From Oceaniferula marina (GTDB taxonomy: Bacteria; Verrucomicrobiota; Verrucomicrobiia; Verrucomicrobiales; Akkermansiaceae), in NCBI RefSeq assembly GCF_013391475.1, contig NZ_JACBAZ010000006.1, positions 158,915-222,914 of the forward strand: 64,000 nt of DNA. Reading direction: 5' to 3'. The position numbers and the translations under genes are program-made. The notes beneath the pieces are model-generated. The model had not been told where the DNA came from. It did not search any database and saw nothing but the letters and a program-made list of their open reading frames with translations. Positions 62,553 through 64,000 of this stretch are shown piece by piece (within the stretch, counting starts at the first letter, position 1; the number at the start of each line of letters is the position of its first letter).

Positions 62553-62587
62553 ATGCCGCGCTTCCAATCTGGGAGCGCGGCATTTGT
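62553..62587 (+). terminator. Rho-independent terminator
   Basis: ATGCCGCGCT (62553-62562) and AGCGCGGCAT (62574-62583) form a perfect 10-bp stem with an 11-nt loop, followed by a short T-run TTTGTTT. It ends the aminotransferase transcript. Confidence 0.85.
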
Positions 62588-62658
62588 TTACCCCCCAAAA
62601 AATTCCAACAAACTGCCGGTTGACTCCACCCAAATCACCCGTAGCATAAACACCTCAG

Positions 62659-62721
62659 TCTTCCATCTTCTATCTTCCATCTTCTATCTTCTATCTTCTA
62701 TCTTCTATCTTCTATCTTCCA
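62659..62721. repeat. 7-bp tandem repeat abutting a start codon
   Basis: Nine units of TCTTCTA/TCTTCCA run from 62659 to 62721; the last A is the first base of the ATG of the next gene. The tract is pure pyrimidine-rich, so no Shine-Dalgarno site can exist in the usual window. Confidence 0.92.
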
Positions 62722-63773
62722 TGTCTATTCTCTTATCTCCTCTGACCGTCGGCGCCTGGAACCTGCCGAATCGACTGATCATGGCCCCACTTACCCGCTG
62801 CCGCGCCAGTGAAGGCCGCGTCCCTAATGCCATGATGGCTGAATACTACGCCCAACGGGCGAACGCAGGACTCATCATCGCCGAAGCCACCGCAGTCACC
62901 CCGATGGGTGTCGGCTACCCCAACACTCCCGGTATTTGGTCGGATGACCAAGTAGAGGGGTGGAAACTCGTCACCGATGCCGTTCATCGCGCCGGTGGGC
63001 GAATCGTTCTGCAGCTCTGGCACGTTGGTAGAATCTCAGACCCCGTCTACCTCGATGGCGCATTGCCCGTCGCGCCGAGCTCCGTCACACCCTCAGGTCA
63101 TGTCAGCCTGATTCGACCCAAAAAAGCCTTTGTCACTCCGCGAACACTTGAGCTCGATGAAATCCCGGCCATTATCGAAGCCTACCGCAAGGGAGCGGAA
63201 AATGCCAAACGTGCCGGATTCGATGGCGTCGAGCTACACGGAGCCAATGGCTACCTGCTTGATCAGTTTCTTCAAGACAGCACCAATCAGCGCACCGATG
63301 CCTACGGTGGCCCGATAGAAAACCGGGCCCGTCTCATGCTCGAAGCTGTGGATGCGGCCATCAGCGTCTGGGGTGCTGACCGTGTTGGTCTTCACATCGC
63401 TCCACGCTGTGACGCTCACGATATGGGAGACTCCGACCCCGAAGCCACCTTTAGCTATGTAGCGCGTGAAATGGGCCGTCGCAATATCGCCTTTCTCTTT
63501 GCCCGGGAAGGAAAAGGGGACCCCTATCTCGGCCCCCAACTCAAAAAGGCATTTGGCGGCGTATTTATTGCCAATCAACAACTCGAATTTGACGAAGCCG
63601 AAACCATGATCAGGGAAGGGGAGGCCGATGCCATCGCCTGGGGGCAGCGCTACATTGCCAACCCGGACCTCGCCGCTCGCCTCGCTGCAGGGGCCGAACT
63701 CAACACCCCGGACCCTGACACCTTCTACGGCCAAGGCCCCAAAGGATACACCGACTACCCCACACTCACATAA
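62721..63773 (+). CDS. Old Yellow Enzyme-family alkene reductase
   Basis: FMN-dependent ene-reductase of 350 residues in the NemA/OYE group. It begins SILLSPLTVGAWNLPNRLIMAPLTRCRA (in parts) and has 'EATAVTPMGVGYPNTPGIW', 'QLWHVGR', 'FDGVELHGANGYLLDQFLQ' (catalytic His-Asn and substrate region) and 'DAYGGPIENRARL'. It reduces alpha,beta-unsaturated carbonyls or nitro groups with NADPH. The upstream frame is open through the repeat, but ATG 62721 is the natural family start. It has no normal ribosome-binding site. Confidence 0.93.
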   Translation: MSILLSPLTVGAWNLPNRLIMAPLTRCRASEGRVPNAMMAEYYAQRANAGLIIAEATAVTPMGVGYPNTPGIWSDDQVEGWKLVTDAVHRAGGRIVLQLWHVGRISDPVYLDGALPVAPSSVTPSGHVSLIRPKKAFVTPRTLELDEIPAIIEAYRKGAENAKRAGFDGVELHGANGYLLDQFLQDSTNQRTDAYGGPIENRARLMLEAVDAAISVWGADRVGLHIAPRCDAHDMGDSDPEATFSYVAREMGRRNIAFLFAREGKGDPYLGPQLKKAFGGVFIANQQLEFDEAETMIREGEADAIAWGQRYIANPDLAARLAAGAELNTPDPDTFYGQGPKGYTDYPTLT

Positions 63774-63785
63774 GCACAGCCCCCC

Positions 63786-63835
63786 CATATCTCCCTGTCG
63801 TGCCCAACCTCATATCTCCCTGTCGCGCAAAGCCT
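63786..63835. repeat. 25-bp direct repeat
   Basis: Two 25-bp units begin CATATCTCCCTGTCG at 63786 and 63811, identical over the first 15 bases and diverging after. The rest of the final 227 bases holds only a palindrome and a promoter-like site. Confidence 0.7.
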
Positions 63836-63893
63836 CCCATAAAGTAGGACAGGATTCCATCCAATAGTGTTCGGCATGCTCTGATGGCGGTAT

Positions 63894-63938
63894 GTGACAA
63901 AAGTGTCACTTGTACATTTTAACATATTTTGCTTTAAT
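63894..63938 (+). promoter_or_regulatory. Candidate promoter with overlapping palindrome for a gene beyond the right edge
   Basis: TTGTAC (63910-63915), 17 bp, TTTAAT (63933-63938) resembles a sigma-70 promoter. A palindrome GTGACA-AAAG-TGTCAC (63894-63909) directly abuts its -35 box, a place where a regulator could bind. No gene begins before the window ends, so the target is outside. Confidence 0.4.
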
Positions 63939-64000
63939 CCTTCGCGTGGAACCGGGAAGGAAAGCCAAGCCTGATATTAGTCAGAATCAACTCCAGAGCT

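Noticed and set aside
63820..63840. CGCAAAGCCTCC-like segment resembling part of a c-di-GMP riboswitch
   Set aside because: The preceding and following helices of the GEMM aptamer are absent, and the segment is part of a 25-bp direct repeat.

Overview
The window is a chromosomal segment of moderate GC content that most resembles a Gram-negative member of the Verrucomicrobiota, probably a marine or polysaccharide-degrading Verrucomicrobiales/Rubritaleaceae-type organism. The basis is an outer-membrane economy (BtuB-like receptor, ExbB/ExbD, WaaA, AsmA-like protein) combined with genes typical of the PVC group. These are formylglycine sulfatases, a Tat-exported Gfo/Idh/MocA oxidoreductase, an HzsA-related CXXCH protein, a CotH/lamin-tail protein, a DUF4328 membrane protein and a eukaryotic-type Ser/Thr kinase. 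No tRNA, rRNA, CRISPR array or prophage was seen, and both edges look like ordinary chromosome.

Layout. 1-3.3 kb: 3' end of a CotH/lamin-tail protein, nadC and a secreted PDZ protein. 3.2-6.2 kb: two PilT-like ATPases and a membrane-anchored unknown on the minus strand. 6.3-12.5 kb: a vitamin B12 uptake locus made of a cobalamin riboswitch, a BtuB-like receptor, two BtuF-like binding proteins (one without a signal peptide), BtuD and BtuC. 12.5-18.7 kb: EamA and MATE transporters, a sulfatase, an alpha/beta hydrolase and an EEP-family enzyme. 18.8-23.4 kb: zwf-opcA, thiH-thiS and an NTF2-like protein. 23.5-25.8 kb: exbB-exbD plus a possible TonB-like protein and a zinc-ribbon membrane protein. 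25.8-31.7 kb: fabF with a thioesterase, two membrane proteins, lysC, a DUF2064 transferase and a ftsB-like gene. 31.8-38.3 kb: a secreted unknown, AsmA-like, rsmD, waaA and an RG-rich protein. 38.3-43.8 kb: a repeat-rich AT-richer island, a sirtuin, a Ser/Thr kinase, class I fumarase, rpsN and an FmdB-like protein. 43.8-50 kb: a CNNM/CorC-type protein, a XerD-like recombinase, a LysR regulator, a Gfo/Idh oxidoreductase and a class V aminotransferase. 50-55 kb: a three-gene coiled-coil paralogue cluster and a second sulfatase. 55-64 kb: alr, the HzsA-related protein, small unknowns, a thioredoxin-fold protein without its cysteines, an aspartate/aromatic aminotransferase and an Old Yellow Enzyme homologue.

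The clearest functional unit is the B12 locus. The least explained coding unit is the trio at 50.3-52.8 kb: a lipoprotein and two membrane-anchored coiled-coil proteins that share a small domain, where the lipoprotein looks like the same architecture cut off before that domain. The non-coding DNA is unusually rich in structure: two families of GTAG-headed REP-like palindromes, a 132-bp element with perfect 20-bp inverted ends, a second family whose TAATACCA ends supply the stop codons of two convergent genes, and several short-unit tandem repeats, one of which abuts a start codon.
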